Below are positions 52,450 to 62,100 of a stretch of 64,000 nt of DNA, piece after piece; position 1 is the stretch's first letter; the number at the start of each line of letters is the position of its first letter. The position numbers and the translations under genes were made by a program. The notes under the pieces were generated by a model. It was not told the origin of the DNA, made no database searches, and saw only the letters and a program-made list of their open reading frames with translations. Source of the stretch: Pseudothioclava arenosa (GTDB lineage Bacteria > Pseudomonadota > Alphaproteobacteria > Rhodobacterales > Rhodobacteraceae); contig NZ_NTJD01000004.1 of NCBI RefSeq assembly GCF_002358085.1, forward strand, positions 1 to 64,000, read 5' to 3'.

Positions 52450-53168
52450 AGCATTCGGAAGACGCCGCCTTCAACATGTCGGTGCAGCGCCAGCCGACGA
52501 TCCTCACGGTTGAGGACGAATCCGCGCTGAGCGAGGTTCTGCGCTATAACCTCGAGGCCGAGGGGTTCCGCGTCGTACAGGCCGCCGATGGCGAAGAGGG
52601 GATGCTGATGGCGCTCGAGGAAGAGCCCGATCTGATCCTGCTCGACTGGATGCTGCCCAAGCTCTCGGGGATCGAGGTCTGCCGCCGCCTGCGCGCGCAG
52701 GCGCAGACCCGGCTGATCCCGATCGTGATGCTCTCGGCGCGCTCCGAGGATGTCGACAAGGTGCGCGGGCTGGAAACCGGGGCCGATGATTACGTCGTCA
52801 AACCCTATTCCATCGTCGAGCTGATGGCGCGCCTGCGCACGCAGCTGCGCCGCACCCGCCCGGCCACCGTGAACGAGCGTCTGGTCTGGGAAGACCTCGT
52901 GCTCGACACCGAGGAGCACCGCGTCTATCGCGGCGGCAAGCCGGTCGCGCTTGGCCCGACCGAGTTCCGCCTGCTGACGACCTTCATGGAAAAGCCGAAA
53001 CGCGTCTGGACGCGTGAACAGCTGCTGGACCGGGTCTGGGGCCGCGATGTCTATGTCGAGACCCGCACCATCGACGTCCATGTCGGGCGCCTGCGCAAGG
53101 CGCTGATGAAACATGGCGACGCGGACCCGATCCGCACCGTGCGCGGCACCGGCTACAGCCTCGGTTAA
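52446..53168 (+). CDS. phoB: phosphate regulon response regulator PhoB
   Basis: 240 residues. The receiver has the acidic triad in TVEDES and phospho-acceptor Asp67 (LILLDWMLPKLSGIEVCRRLR); Lys in VVKPYSIVELMARL completes the pocket. The DNA-binding half ends WGRDVYVETRTIDVHVGRLRKAL. The DWMLP and RDVYVETRTIDVHV stretches are diagnostic of PhoB. Start by ATGA overlap with phoU; an internal ATG at 52476 would also start before the receiver domain. The sensor gene phoR is not in the window. The stop overlaps the convergent SulP gene's stop. Confidence 0.95.
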   Translation: MKHSEDAAFNMSVQRQPTILTVEDESALSEVLRYNLEAEGFRVVQAADGEEGMLMALEEEPDLILLDWMLPKLSGIEVCRRLRAQAQTRLIPIVMLSARSEDVDKVRGLETGADDYVVKPYSIVELMARLRTQLRRTRPATVNERLVWEDLVLDTEEHRVYRGGKPVALGPTEFRLLTTFMEKPKRVWTREQLLDRVWGRDVYVETRTIDVHVGRLRKALMKHGDADPIRTVRGTGYSLG

Positions 53169-54865
53169 CCTTCGCGCGGTGCCGAAAGAGCCCGGATCGC
53201 GTCATCGACGGTGCTCGCATAATGCACCGCCGGTTTGCGCAGCCCATGCGTGAGCAGCGCGCGCAGGATGTCCCGGCTCGCGCCGGTCAGCCACAGTTCG
53301 ACCCCGCGTTTGCGCGCCTTCTGCGCCAGCCCCTCGATCATGTGCGCTCCCGTCGAATCGAGGAAGGGCACGGCCGAGAAATCGACCACCAGCGCCTTGT
53401 AATTGTCCTGGATGCGGTCGAGCACCGAGCCGATCGAAGCGGTCGCGCCAAAGAACAGCACCCCCGTGATGCGATAGACCACGACGTCCGGATTGGCGGC
53501 GCTGTGCTCGTCATAGACCTGCTCGGGGTTGTCGGCGCGGTCGCGTGGTACCAAGGGCGATTGCGCGTCGATGGCGGTGGCGCGGCTCATGCGCTGGATG
53601 AAGAGCACCGAGCCAAGCGCGAGCCCGACCACGATCGCCTCGGTCAGATCGCGGAAGATCGTGAGGAAGAATGTGGCGCCAAGCACCGTCGCCTCGCCCC
53701 AGCCCGAACGCAGCAGGATCCCGATCGCGTGGCGCTCGATCATGTTCCAGGCGACGACGGCCAGAACGCCCGCCAGCGCCGCCAGCGGGATATAGACCGC
53801 GAGAGGCGCGGCAAGCAGCATGAACAACAGCAGGAACAGCGCATGCAGCATCCCCGCGACCGGCCCATGCGCGCCCGCGCGCACATTGGTCGCGGTGCGC
53901 GCAATCGTGCCGGTCACGCAAAACCCACCGAACAGCGATGAGCCGATATTGGCCACGCCCTGCGCCACCAGCTCGCAATTCGAGCGATGCCGCCGCCCGG
54001 TCATCCCGTCCGCCACCACCGCCGACAAAAGCGACTCAATCGCGCCCAGAAGCGTGAAAGACACCGCCGCCGGCAGCACCGCGCGGATCTGCGCCCAGCT
54101 CAGATCGGGCAGGGAAGGCGGGGGCAAGGCGTTCGGAATGCCGCCGAACTTGGTGCCGATCGTCGCGACCGGAAGCGCCAGAAGGGCGCTTGCCGCCGAG
54201 ACCGAGGCGACCGCGATCAGCATTCCGGGCCAGTTCGGACGCAGCCAGCGCAGGATCAGGATCAGCGCGACCGTGCCGCCCGAAACCGTCATCGCCGCCA
54301 CCGAGATACCATCGCGCACCTGCCAGAGGGCGGCGAGCTTTTCAATCAGCTCTCCCGGCTCCTGCGCCACTGGCAGGCCGAACAACTCCTTGATCTGGCT
54401 TGCAAAGATGATGACGGCGATGCCCGCGGTAAACCCCACCGTGACCGGGAAGGGGATGAACTTGATGAAGGTGCCGAGCCGCAGGAGCCCCAGCGCCGCC
54501 AGCATCAGCCCCGAGAGGAAAGTCGCCAGGATCAGCCCCTCCATCCCGTGCTGCGCCACCGTCGTCGCCACCAGCACGATGAAGGCCCCCGCCGGCCCGC
54601 CGATCTGAAAGCGTGAGCCGCCCAGCGCCGAGACTAGGAACCCGCCCACGATCGCCGTATAAAGCCCCTGCGCGGGCGTCGCCCCCGAGGCAATGGCAAT
54701 CGCCATCGACAGCGGCAGCGCGATGATCGCCACCGTCAGCCCCGCAATCGCATCCGCGCGCAACTGCGCCGCGCCATAGCCTTCGCGCAGCACCGTCACG
54801 ATCTTGGGCATGAACAATTCGGTGAAATCGGGCTTGGCCGAGGCGGGGAGTGCGCGCTTGCTCAT
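53165..54865 (-). CDS. SulP-family anion transporter with STAS domain
   Basis: 566 residues. SulP core: DAIAGLTVAIIALPLSMAIAIASGATPAQGLYTAIVGGFLVSALGGSRFQIGGPAGAFIVLV (helices 1-3), then GFTAGIAVIIFASQIKELFGL; the last about 110 residues are a STAS domain (FDFSAVPFLDSTG-like VVDFSAVPFLDSTGAHMIEGL). Bicarbonate, sulfate or a C4 acid are candidate substrates. Unlike the SulP protein at 20914-23073 it has no cNMP domain and is not closely similar. It is translationally coupled (ATGA) to an XRE regulator. Its tail converges with phoB, sharing stop-codon bases. Confidence 0.9.
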   Translation of the reverse strand: MSKRALPASAKPDFTELFMPKIVTVLREGYGAAQLRADAIAGLTVAIIALPLSMAIAIASGATPAQGLYTAIVGGFLVSALGGSRFQIGGPAGAFIVLVATTVAQHGMEGLILATFLSGLMLAALGLLRLGTFIKFIPFPVTVGFTAGIAVIIFASQIKELFGLPVAQEPGELIEKLAALWQVRDGISVAAMTVSGGTVALILILRWLRPNWPGMLIAVASVSAASALLALPVATIGTKFGGIPNALPPPSLPDLSWAQIRAVLPAAVSFTLLGAIESLLSAVVADGMTGRRHRSNCELVAQGVANIGSSLFGGFCVTGTIARTATNVRAGAHGPVAGMLHALFLLLFMLLAAPLAVYIPLAALAGVLAVVAWNMIERHAIGILLRSGWGEATVLGATFFLTIFRDLTEAIVVGLALGSVLFIQRMSRATAIDAQSPLVPRDRADNPEQVYDEHSAANPDVVVYRITGVLFFGATASIGSVLDRIQDNYKALVVDFSAVPFLDSTGAHMIEGLAQKARKRGVELWLTGASRDILRALLTHGLRKPAVHYASTVDDAIRALSAPREG

Positions 54866-55146
54866 GGCTGGTTTCCCCCTTGGCCTGAAGGCGCAACCTG
54901 CGCCGCCTTGAGCCGCACGCCGCGCCCGCTGCCGTAGCTTGGAACGCCCTCGGCGATCAGCTCGACGCCCGCGCGGTCCAGTGCCTCGACCACGCGGATC
55001 AGGCTCGCGGCCGAGCCGCGCAGATTGTCCGGGCTCGATTCCATCCGCTGGATCGTCGGCAGTGACAGCTCGGCCATCTCGGCGAGGGTTTTCTGGTCGA
55101 TCCCCAGAAGCGCGCGCGCGGCACGCAGTTGCGAGGCAGTGAGCAT
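54862..55146 (-). CDS. small XRE-type regulator coupled to the SulP gene
   Basis: 94 residues. Helix-turn-helix: TASQLRAARALLGIDQKTLAEMAELSLPTIQRMESSPDNLRG, followed by IRVVEALDRAGVELI, and a basic, Gly/Gln-rich end. Such short XRE proteins often regulate one adjacent transporter. The frame is open to 55197, but the ATG at 55146 gives the domain start; neither has a strong ribosome site. It probably controls its own operon from the region 55150-55330, shared with the divergent metallophosphoesterase operon. Confidence 0.82.
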   Translation of the reverse strand: MLTASQLRAARALLGIDQKTLAEMAELSLPTIQRMESSPDNLRGSAASLIRVVEALDRAGVELIAEGVPSYGSGRGVRLKAAQVAPSGQGGNQP

Positions 55147-55247
55147 GGCAAGACTCAGTCTGTAAAAGAGATGATTGATGCGGCGATAGTGATGCATAAA
55201 ACATGACTTGTGAAGGATTATCTTTGTCCCTCAGGCAGTCTGCCAGG

Positions 55248-55287
55248 TTGTCGCGAAGCTGCAGCAAAAGGGTCATCTGGCTGTTTC
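55248..55287 (+). promoter_or_regulatory. degenerate Pho-box-like array before the lipid-remodelling operon
   Basis: 7-mers on an 11-bp pitch: TTGTCGC (55248), CTGCAGC (55259), GGGTCAT (55270), CTGTTTC (55281), with AAAA between units 2 and 3 as in the pstS box. Each unit keeps only three to five of seven consensus bases, and no good -10 follows, so this is a weak candidate supported mainly by context. Confidence 0.35.
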
Positions 55288-55333
55288 AAACATTCGGGAT
55301 GGTGCGCGCAGCTTCAAGAACGGAGGCCCGCCC

Positions 55334-56137
55334 GTGACCACGCCATCGCCCGCCCTTCGCGTGACCGCTCCGATCCGCACGCTGTTCCTCTCGGACCTGC
55401 ATCTGGGGGCGCTTGGCTGCCGGGCCGACCTGATCCTCGGGTTCCTGCTGGCGCATCCGGCCGAGCGCTACGTACTGGTCGGCGACATTCTCGATCTCTG
55501 GCATCCGCTCTTGCCGCATTGGAGCGCGCGCGATCAGGCCGTGGTCGAGCATCTGAATGCGCGTCAGGCGGCGGGGGCCGAGCTGGTCTATCTGCGCGGC
55601 AATCACGACCCGCATCCCGAGCGCGCGCCCGAAGCCCGCCGCATCGCCGCCGAGCCGATCGCCGAGACGATCCACCATGCCCCCGACGGGCGGCGCTATT
55701 TCGTCGTGCATGGCGATCTGATCGACGGGCGGATGTTTCGCTCGCATGTGATGACGCGCCTTGGCAGTCGGATCGACCACCTGCTGCGCCGCCTCGACGG
55801 GGTGATCGACCGCTTGCGCCGTTCCGAGGCGGGGCATCGTCCGGGGCTGATCGGATCGGCGATCTGCGGGCTGAACGCGCTGCTTTACGCGCGCCGCAGC
55901 CACGAACGCCGTCTGGTCGCGCTGGCGCGGGCGCGCGGCTGCGACGGGGTGATCTGTGGCCATTTCCACATCGCCGATCTGCACGAGGATCACGGGCTGA
56001 TCTACGCCAATTGCGGCGACTGGATCGACAATTTCACCGCGTTGGCCGAGGCCCATGACGGCTCGCTGCGCCTTTTGGGTGCGGGCGCCGAGGCCGGTGC
56101 CGCGCAAAGCTTTGAACTGGGACTGCTGAACCAATGA
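55334..56137 (+). CDS. metallophosphoesterase, candidate PlcP phospholipase C
   Basis: 267 residues. Calcineurin-like motifs in order: LFLSDLHLGA, YVLVGDILDLWHP, LRGNHDPHP, FVVHGDLID and ICGHFHIADLHE, supplying the bimetal ligands. It resembles LpxH-type UDP-diacylglucosamine hydrolases, but the same subfamily includes PlcP, which cleaves phospholipids to diacylglycerol during phosphate starvation. The ATGA-coupled GT21-type glycosyltransferase gene after it and the Pho regulon beside it favour PlcP. GTG start after GGAGG. Confidence 0.8.
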   Translation: MTTPSPALRVTAPIRTLFLSDLHLGALGCRADLILGFLLAHPAERYVLVGDILDLWHPLLPHWSARDQAVVEHLNARQAAGAELVYLRGNHDPHPERAPEARRIAAEPIAETIHHAPDGRRYFVVHGDLIDGRMFRSHVMTRLGSRIDHLLRRLDGVIDRLRRSEAGHRPGLIGSAICGLNALLYARRSHERRLVALARARGCDGVICGHFHIADLHEDHGLIYANCGDWIDNFTALAEAHDGSLRLLGAGAEAGAAQSFELGLLNQ

Positions 56138-57321
56138 TTTTCTGGATTTTCCTTGCGGGCGCGCTGGCGCTTTTGGGTCTTCACCTCGCCTCGGTGGCGA
56201 TCACGCTGCGCCGCCTTGCCGGTCCCGCCCGCGCCGAAGGCTCGCTGATCGGGGTGCCGCCGATCACGCTGATCCGGCCGCTTTGTGGGCTGAACGCTTT
56301 TGAGGAGGAAACCCTCGAAAGCTCGTTTCACCTCAGCTACCCGGCCTATGATCTGATCTTTTGCGTCGAGGATGCGGCCGATCCGGTGCTGCCGCTGATC
56401 CGCGCGCTGATCGCGCGTCACCCGCAGGTGCCTGCACAGGTTCTGGTGGGGTTCGACCGGGTGACCGACAACCCCAAGCTCAACAATCTCTGGAAGGGCT
56501 GGCAGGCGGCGCAATCCGATTGGGTCTGTCTGGCCGACAGCAACCTGATGCTGCCCAAGGATTACCTTGAGCAGGTCGCGGCCTGCTGGGGGCCGGACAC
56601 GGGGGCTGTGTCCTCGCCCCCCGTCGCGATCCGCCCCGAGGGCTGGGGCGGCGCGCTGGAGGCGGCGTTTCTCAATTCCAACCAGGCGCGGCTGCAATTG
56701 GTGATCGACAGCCTCGGCAACGGCTTTGCGCAGGGCAAGACACTGTTTTTCAACAAGCCGCTGCTCAATCGCGCGGGCGGGCTGAAGGCGCTGGGGCGCT
56801 GGCTGGCCGAGGATGTGGCGACGACCCATGTCGTGCGTGCGCTTGGCGCGCAGGTGCGGCTGACGCCCCATCCCTTCGCGCAGCCGATCGGGGCGCGCCA
56901 CTTTGACGAGGTCTGGGGTCGGCAGCTGCGCTGGAGCCGCGTGCGCCGCGATGGCTTCCCGGTTCTGTTCCTCGCGGAGCCGCTGAACGGTGCACTGATC
57001 CCGGTGACGCTGGCGGGGCTGGCGGCGGCGGGGTTGGGCCTCGGCGCGCTGCCCGTTCTGACCTATCTGGCGTTCTGGTATCTGGCCGAGGTTGTGCTTT
57101 TGTGGCGGGCCGATTGGCCGCGCGGGCTGCGCACGCTGGCCTGCCTGCCGCTGCGCGACCTGCTTTTGCCCGCGCTTTGGGGTGCGACCTTCCTGCGGCG
57201 CGGGTTCGAGTGGCGCGGCAAGGCGCTGGAGAAGCCTCATGCCGCGCCCGATGCCGCGCAGCATTCTGCGCCGCAGCATGGTCCTTCCGGTGCGCCGCGC
57301 GCTGCCGTCGCCGCTGAGTAG
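56134..57321 (+). CDS. GT21-type lipid glycosyltransferase (ceramide glucosyltransferase / Agt-like)
   Basis: 395 residues. One N-terminal helix, then the glycosyltransferase domain with LIRPLCGLNAFEEETLESSFHLSYPAYDLIFCVED, the DxD-like DSNLMLP (about 138), LAEDVATTHVV and the acceptor-side QLRWSRVRR (Q-x-x-R-W), then two or three C-terminal helices. These D1-D2-D3-QxxRW marks define ceramide-glucosyltransferase relatives, which include the bacterial glycosyl-diacylglycerol synthases. Fed by diacylglycerol from the preceding enzyme it would make phosphorus-free glycolipids. HpnI-type hopanoid transferases are an alternative, but no hopanoid genes are present. Confidence 0.85.
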   Translation: MIFWIFLAGALALLGLHLASVAITLRRLAGPARAEGSLIGVPPITLIRPLCGLNAFEEETLESSFHLSYPAYDLIFCVEDAADPVLPLIRALIARHPQVPAQVLVGFDRVTDNPKLNNLWKGWQAAQSDWVCLADSNLMLPKDYLEQVAACWGPDTGAVSSPPVAIRPEGWGGALEAAFLNSNQARLQLVIDSLGNGFAQGKTLFFNKPLLNRAGGLKALGRWLAEDVATTHVVRALGAQVRLTPHPFAQPIGARHFDEVWGRQLRWSRVRRDGFPVLFLAEPLNGALIPVTLAGLAAAGLGLGALPVLTYLAFWYLAEVVLLWRADWPRGLRTLACLPLRDLLLPALWGATFLRRGFEWRGKALEKPHAAPDAAQHSAPQHGPSGAPRAAVAAE

Positions 57322-57327
57322 ACGCAG

Positions 57328-57903
57328 ATGGAGGATGGCTCCGCCCTGATCGCCCTGATCGAGACCTACTCGTTAGCAATCTTGCTGCCGCTTGCGGTGG
57401 TCGAGGGGCCGGTGGTTTCGGTGCTGGCAGGATATCTTGCCGCGCAGGGGCTGGTGGGGGCGGGGGCTGCCGGAACGCTTCTGGTGCTGGCCGACCTTGT
57501 GGGCGATGCGCTGCTCTATCTTGTCGGGCGGCGCAGTCGCTCGATTGCGCCCGACGGCATCCTGTCGCGGCTTGGTGTGACGCGGCGCAGGCTGGCGCGG
57601 GTTGTGCGCCGGTTCCGACGCGACGGGCTGCGCTATCTGCTGGTCGGCAAGCTGACCCATTCGGCGGGGTTTGCGGTACTGATCGCGGCGGGCGCCGCGC
57701 GCGTGCCGCCGCTGTCCTTCTTTGCGGTGAACCTTGCCGCGACCATCCCGAAAACCGGCGCTTTGCTGGCGCTTGGCTGGTTTCTCGGTGCGGCCTGGCA
57801 AAGCGCCGACAGCCTCCTGCCGAAGCTCAGCATGGCGGGCCTCGCCCTGTTCGCCCTGTTTATCCTGATCCTGTTCTGGAAACGCCACAAGGAGCCCGCA
57901 TGA
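57328..57903 (+). CDS. DedA/VTT-family membrane protein
   Basis: 191 residues with about five membrane segments. The DedA core is visible: LAILLPLAVVEGPVVSVLAGYLA (re-entrant E-x-x-x-x-P type), VLADLVGDALLYLVGRR and FRRDGLRYLLVGKLTHSAGFAVLIAAGAARVPPLSFF. DedA proteins flip or scramble lipids such as undecaprenyl phosphate or phosphatidylethanolamine. Inside a phospholipid/glycolipid operon, a lipid-flipping role is a fair inference. It overlaps the next gene by ATGA. Confidence 0.85.
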   Translation: MEDGSALIALIETYSLAILLPLAVVEGPVVSVLAGYLAAQGLVGAGAAGTLLVLADLVGDALLYLVGRRSRSIAPDGILSRLGVTRRRLARVVRRFRRDGLRYLLVGKLTHSAGFAVLIAAGAARVPPLSFFAVNLAATIPKTGALLALGWFLGAAWQSADSLLPKLSMAGLALFALFILILFWKRHKEPA

Positions 57904-58580
57904 CCCTCCGCATCGCCTGTCTGATCCCTGCCCACAATGAGGCGCCGCGCATCGCGGGCGTGCTGGGCGCGGTGCTGGGCCATCCGCAGATCGCGCGGGT
58001 TCTGGTGGTCGATGATGGCTCGGGCGATGGCACCGCCGAGGCGGCGCGCGCACTTGGCGCTGAGGTGCTCGAACTGCGCCCGAACCGGGGCAAGACCGCA
58101 GCGCTGGCGGCGGGGCTGGCCTGCCTTGATGAAGAGCATGTGCTTTTGCTCGACGCCGATCTGGAAGGGCTGAACGCGGGCGCGATCAGTCGCCTTATTG
58201 CGCCGGTCGCGGCGGGGCAGGCGGATCTGGCGATTTCGCTGCGGGGGAATGCACCCTTCGCCTGGCGTGCGATCGGGATCGACTACATCTCGGGCGAGCG
58301 GGTGCTGCCGCGCGCGCTGGTCACGCCGCATCTGGGGCATCTGAACCGCCTGCCGGGCTTTGGCTTCGAGGTGTTCCTGAATCGGCTGATCCTGCGCCGC
58401 GGGTTGCGCCCCGCGATCGTGCGCTGGCCCGAGGTCGCCAGCCCCGCGAAATCGCGCAAACGCGGGGTCTGGCGCGGGATTGCAGCCGATGTCGGGATGC
58501 TGGGCGACATGTTCAGGACCATCCCGCTGCCCGAGGCGCTGGCGCAGATCGCGCGGCTGCGCTGGCGCGCGCGGGTCTAG
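57900..58580 (+). CDS. family 2 glycosyltransferase
   Basis: 226 residues. GT-A start IACLIPAHNEAPRIAGVL, VLVVDDGSGDGTAEAARALG, LRPNRGKTAALAAGL and LLLDADLEGLNAG (D-x-D) place it in GT2, close to dolichol-phosphate-mannose-synthase-like enzymes but short and without membrane helices. It may add a second sugar or make the sugar-lipid donor for the glycolipid pathway. It ends the four-gene unit and overlaps the stop of the convergent Lrp gene by four bases. Confidence 0.85.
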   Translation: MTLRIACLIPAHNEAPRIAGVLGAVLGHPQIARVLVVDDGSGDGTAEAARALGAEVLELRPNRGKTAALAAGLACLDEEHVLLLDADLEGLNAGAISRLIAPVAAGQADLAISLRGNAPFAWRAIGIDYISGERVLPRALVTPHLGHLNRLPGFGFEVFLNRLILRRGLRPAIVRWPEVASPAKSRKRGVWRGIAADVGMLGDMFRTIPLPEALAQIARLRWRARV

Positions 58581-59038
58581 ACCGACACGGCGGCCTGCTC
58601 GACCACCGCCTCCATCGCGACATAGCTTGAGGTCGCGTGGATGTAGGGCAGGGCCGAGATTTTCTCGCCCATGATCCGCCGGTAATCAGCCATGTCGCGC
58701 GAACGCACCTTGAGCAAGTAATCGAAGCCCCCCGCGATCATGTAGCATTCCTCGACCTCGGCGATCTGGCGCACGCCCGCGTTGAACTGCTTGAGCGCGC
58801 TTTCGCGGGTGTCGGACAGCCGGATCTCTACATAGGTGACATGGCTCAGCCCCAGCTTGATCGGGCTGAGAATGGCGCGGTAGCCGGTGATCAGTCCGGC
58901 CTCTTCCATCGCCTTGATCCGTGCCGCCACGGGCGTTTTCGATAGCCCGACCTTGCGCGCCAGTTCCGTCACCGGCAGGCGCGCGTTCTGTTGCAGCGCG
59001 TCGAGGATCTTGCGGTCGGTGGCGTCGAGTTCAATCAT
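58577..59038 (-). CDS. putR: Lrp/AsnC-family regulator of proline use (PutR-like)
   Basis: 153 residues. HTH LDATDRKILDALQQNARLPVTELARKVGLSKTPVAARIKAMEEAGLI, then the RAM effector domain (VTYVEIRLSDTRESALKQFNAG, VEECYMIAGGFDYLLKVRSRDMADY). Divergent from putA; alphaproteobacterial PutR activates putA with proline. An in-frame TTG at 59056 would add six residues; the ATG is taken although its AGGA is close. Inverted repeats between the genes at 59079-59100 and 59102-59136 are likely targets. Confidence 0.9.
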   Translation of the reverse strand: MIELDATDRKILDALQQNARLPVTELARKVGLSKTPVAARIKAMEEAGLITGYRAILSPIKLGLSHVTYVEIRLSDTRESALKQFNAGVRQIAEVEECYMIAGGFDYLLKVRSRDMADYRRIMGEKISALPYIHATSSYVAMEAVVEQAAVSV

Positions 59039-59078
59039 TTCCTGCAGAACCTTCAAATTTAGGTCGGATCACCTGTCA

Positions 59079-59136
59079 GAGTGCCAATCATTGGGCGCTC
59101 TGGCTAGAGACTTTGCGCTAGCATCAAGCTCTAGCC
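59079..59136. promoter_or_regulatory. inverted repeats in the putR-putA intergenic region
   Basis: GAGTGCC and GGGCGCTC arms around an AT core (59079-59100), an imperfect dyad, followed by a perfect pair GGCTAGAG (59102-59109) and CTCTAGCC (59129-59136) with 19 bases between. Both lie upstream of the putA start at 59157 and fit Lrp-type multi-site binding. Confidence 0.5.
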
Positions 59137-59156
59137 CCATTGTTCGCAGGTTTGCC

Positions 59157-62100
59157 ATGTCTGACTTCGCCCCGTTCACCCTTGCCGCGAAATACGCCCC
59201 CGAGGCGCCTCTTGTTGCCACGCTGGCGGCGCAGGCCGCGTTGTCGCCCGAGGCGCGGGTGCGGATTTCCGACCGTGCCGCAGGGCTGGTGCGCCAGATC
59301 CGCACCGGCGCGCGCCCCGGGTTGATGGAGCAGTTTCTGGCCGAATACGGGCTTTCGACGCGTGAGGGCGTGGCGTTGATGTGTCTGGCCGAGGCGATGC
59401 TGCGCGTGCCCGACTCTGACACCATCGACGCACTGATCGAGGACAAGATCGCGCCCTCGGACTGGGGGCGCCACCTCGGCGCGGCCTCTTCCTCGCTGGT
59501 CAATGCCTCGACCTGGGCACTGATGCTGACGGGCCGCGTTCTGGAAGACGAGCGCCCGGGCCTTGCGGGCGTCTTGCGCGGCGCGATCCGGCGGCTGGGC
59601 GAGCCGGTGATCCGCGCAGCCGTTTCCCGCGCGATGAAGGAAATGGGGCGGCAATTCGTGCTGGGGCAGACCATCGAGGCGGCGCTCGATCGTGCCTCGG
59701 GGATGGAGGCGCGCGGCTATAGCTACAGCTACGACATGCTGGGCGAGGCCGCGATGACCGCGCGTGACGCGACGCGCTACGAGACCGCCTATACGCAGGC
59801 GATTGCCGCCATTGCCGGGCGCTGCACGCAGGGCTCGGTCGCGGCCAATCCGGGGATCTCGATCAAGCTTTCGGCGCTGCATCCGCGCTACGAGGTCGCG
59901 CAAGAGGCCCGCGTTCTGAAAGAACTGGTACCCGTGGTCACGCGTCTCGCCCGTGCCGCGCGCGCGGCCAATATGGGGCTCAATATCGACGCCGAAGAGC
60001 AAGACCGGCTGGTCCTGTCGCTCAAGGTGATCAAGGCGGTGCTGTCCGACCCCGAACTGGCTGGCTGGGACGGGTTCGGTGTGGTCGTGCAGGCCTATGG
60101 CAAGCGCGCGGGCTTGGTGATCGACTGGCTGCATGCTCTGGCCACGCGGCTTGATCGGCGGATCATGGTGCGGCTGGTCAAGGGCGCCTATTGGGACAGC
60201 GAGATGAAGCGCGCGCAGGTCGAAGGCGCGCCCGATTTCCCGCTGTTCACCTCGAAAATCGCGACCGATGTCGCCTATCTGGCGCAGGCGCGCAAGCTCT
60301 TGGGCTATGCCGACCGGATCTATCCGCAATTCGCCACGCATAACGCGCATTCGGTGGCGGCGGTGCTTGAGATGGCCGAGGCCGCTGGCAACCCGCCCTA
60401 TGAGTTTCAGCGCCTCCACGGCATGGGCGAGGCGCTCCATGACATCGTGCTGTCGCAGACGCGCGGGCGTTGCCGGATCTATGCGCCGGTCGGCGCGCAT
60501 CGCGACCTCCTGGCCTATCTGGTGCGCAGGCTTCTGGAAAACGGCGCGAATTCGTCTTTTGTGAACCAGATCGTCGATGAAGATGTCAGCCCCGAAGAGA
60601 TCGCGCGCGATCCGATTGCGGCACTCGACGAGGCCGCACCGCCCGCCGGGCTGGTGAAGCCCGCGGCGCTCTTTGGCGAGGGGCGCGAGAATTCCGTGGG
60701 GTTTGACCTCAGCGATGAAACCAGCCTCGCGCGGATTGGCGATGCGCGGGCGGTCGATCTGCCCGAGGCGCGGCCCCTGATCGCGGGCGCGACCTCGGGG
60801 GAGACGCACCCGGTTCTGAATCCCGCGACGGGCGCGCAGATCGGCGCCGTGACCGAGGCCGATGCCGCCACGATCGAGGCCGCCCTTGCCGCAGCCGCGC
60901 CTTGGGCCGCGCCGGTGTCGGAGCGCGCAGCCACCTTGCGCCGCGCCGCCGAGCTCTACGAGGAAAACTTCGGCGTGATCTTTGCCGCGCTTGCCCGCGA
61001 GGCGGGCAAATGCCTGCCCGATGCCGTGGGCGAGCTGCGCGAGGCGGTCGATTTCCTGCGCTATTACGCCGCCGAGGCCGAACGGATCGCGCCCGCGCCC
61101 TTGGGCGTGGTCAGCGCGATCAGCCCGTGGAACTTCCCGCTCGCGATCTTCACCGGCCAGATCGCGGCGGCGCTGGCGGCGGGCAATGGCGTGCTCGCGA
61201 AACCGGCCGAGCAGACCCCGATCATCGCGACCCTCGCCGTCGAACTTCTGCACCGCGCGGGCGTGCCGCGGGCGGTGCTGCAGCTCTTGCCCGGGCAGGG
61301 GGCGACGGTGGGCGCGGCACTCACTTCGGACCCACGCGTCGCGGGCGTCGTGTTCACCGGCTCGACCGAGACCGCCCGGCTGATCCGCAGCGCCATGGCC
61401 ACGCATCTTGCGCCCGGCGCGCCGCTGATCGCGGAAACCGGCGGGCTCAATGCGATGATCGTCGATTCCACCGCGCTGCCCGAGCAGGCCGTGCGCGATA
61501 TCGTGGCCTCGGCCTTCCGCTCGGCCGGGCAGCGCTGTTCGGCGCTGCGCTGCCTCTATCTGCAGGAGGATATCGCGCCCCATGTGATCGAGATGATCCG
61601 CGGCGCGATGGACGAGCTGCGCCTTGGCGACCCCTGGGATCTGGAAACCGATGTGGGCCCGGTGATCGACGAAGAGGCGCGCGGCCCCATTCTGGCTCAT
61701 ATTGAGGCCGCCCGTGCCGAGGGGCGTATCCTGCACGAGCTTGCCGCGCCTGCGTCGGGCACCTTTGTCGCCCCCACGCTGATCCGCGTGCCGGGCATCG
61801 CGGCGCTCGGGCGCGAGATTTTCGGCCCGGTGCTGCATCTTGCGACCTTCCGCGCCGAAGAGCTGTACGATGTCATCGGCGCGATCAACGCCACCGGCTA
61901 CGGGCTGACCTTCGGGCTGCACAGCCGCATCGACACCCGTGTGCAAGAGGTGGCCGATCTGGTCCATGCCGGCAATCTTTACATCAACCGCAACCAGATC
62001 GGCGCGGTGGTGGGCAGCCAGCCCTTCGGTGGCGAGGGGCTTTCGGGCACGGGTCCGAAGGCGGGCGGGCCGCTTTACCTGCCGCGCCTGTCCGCGCCGC

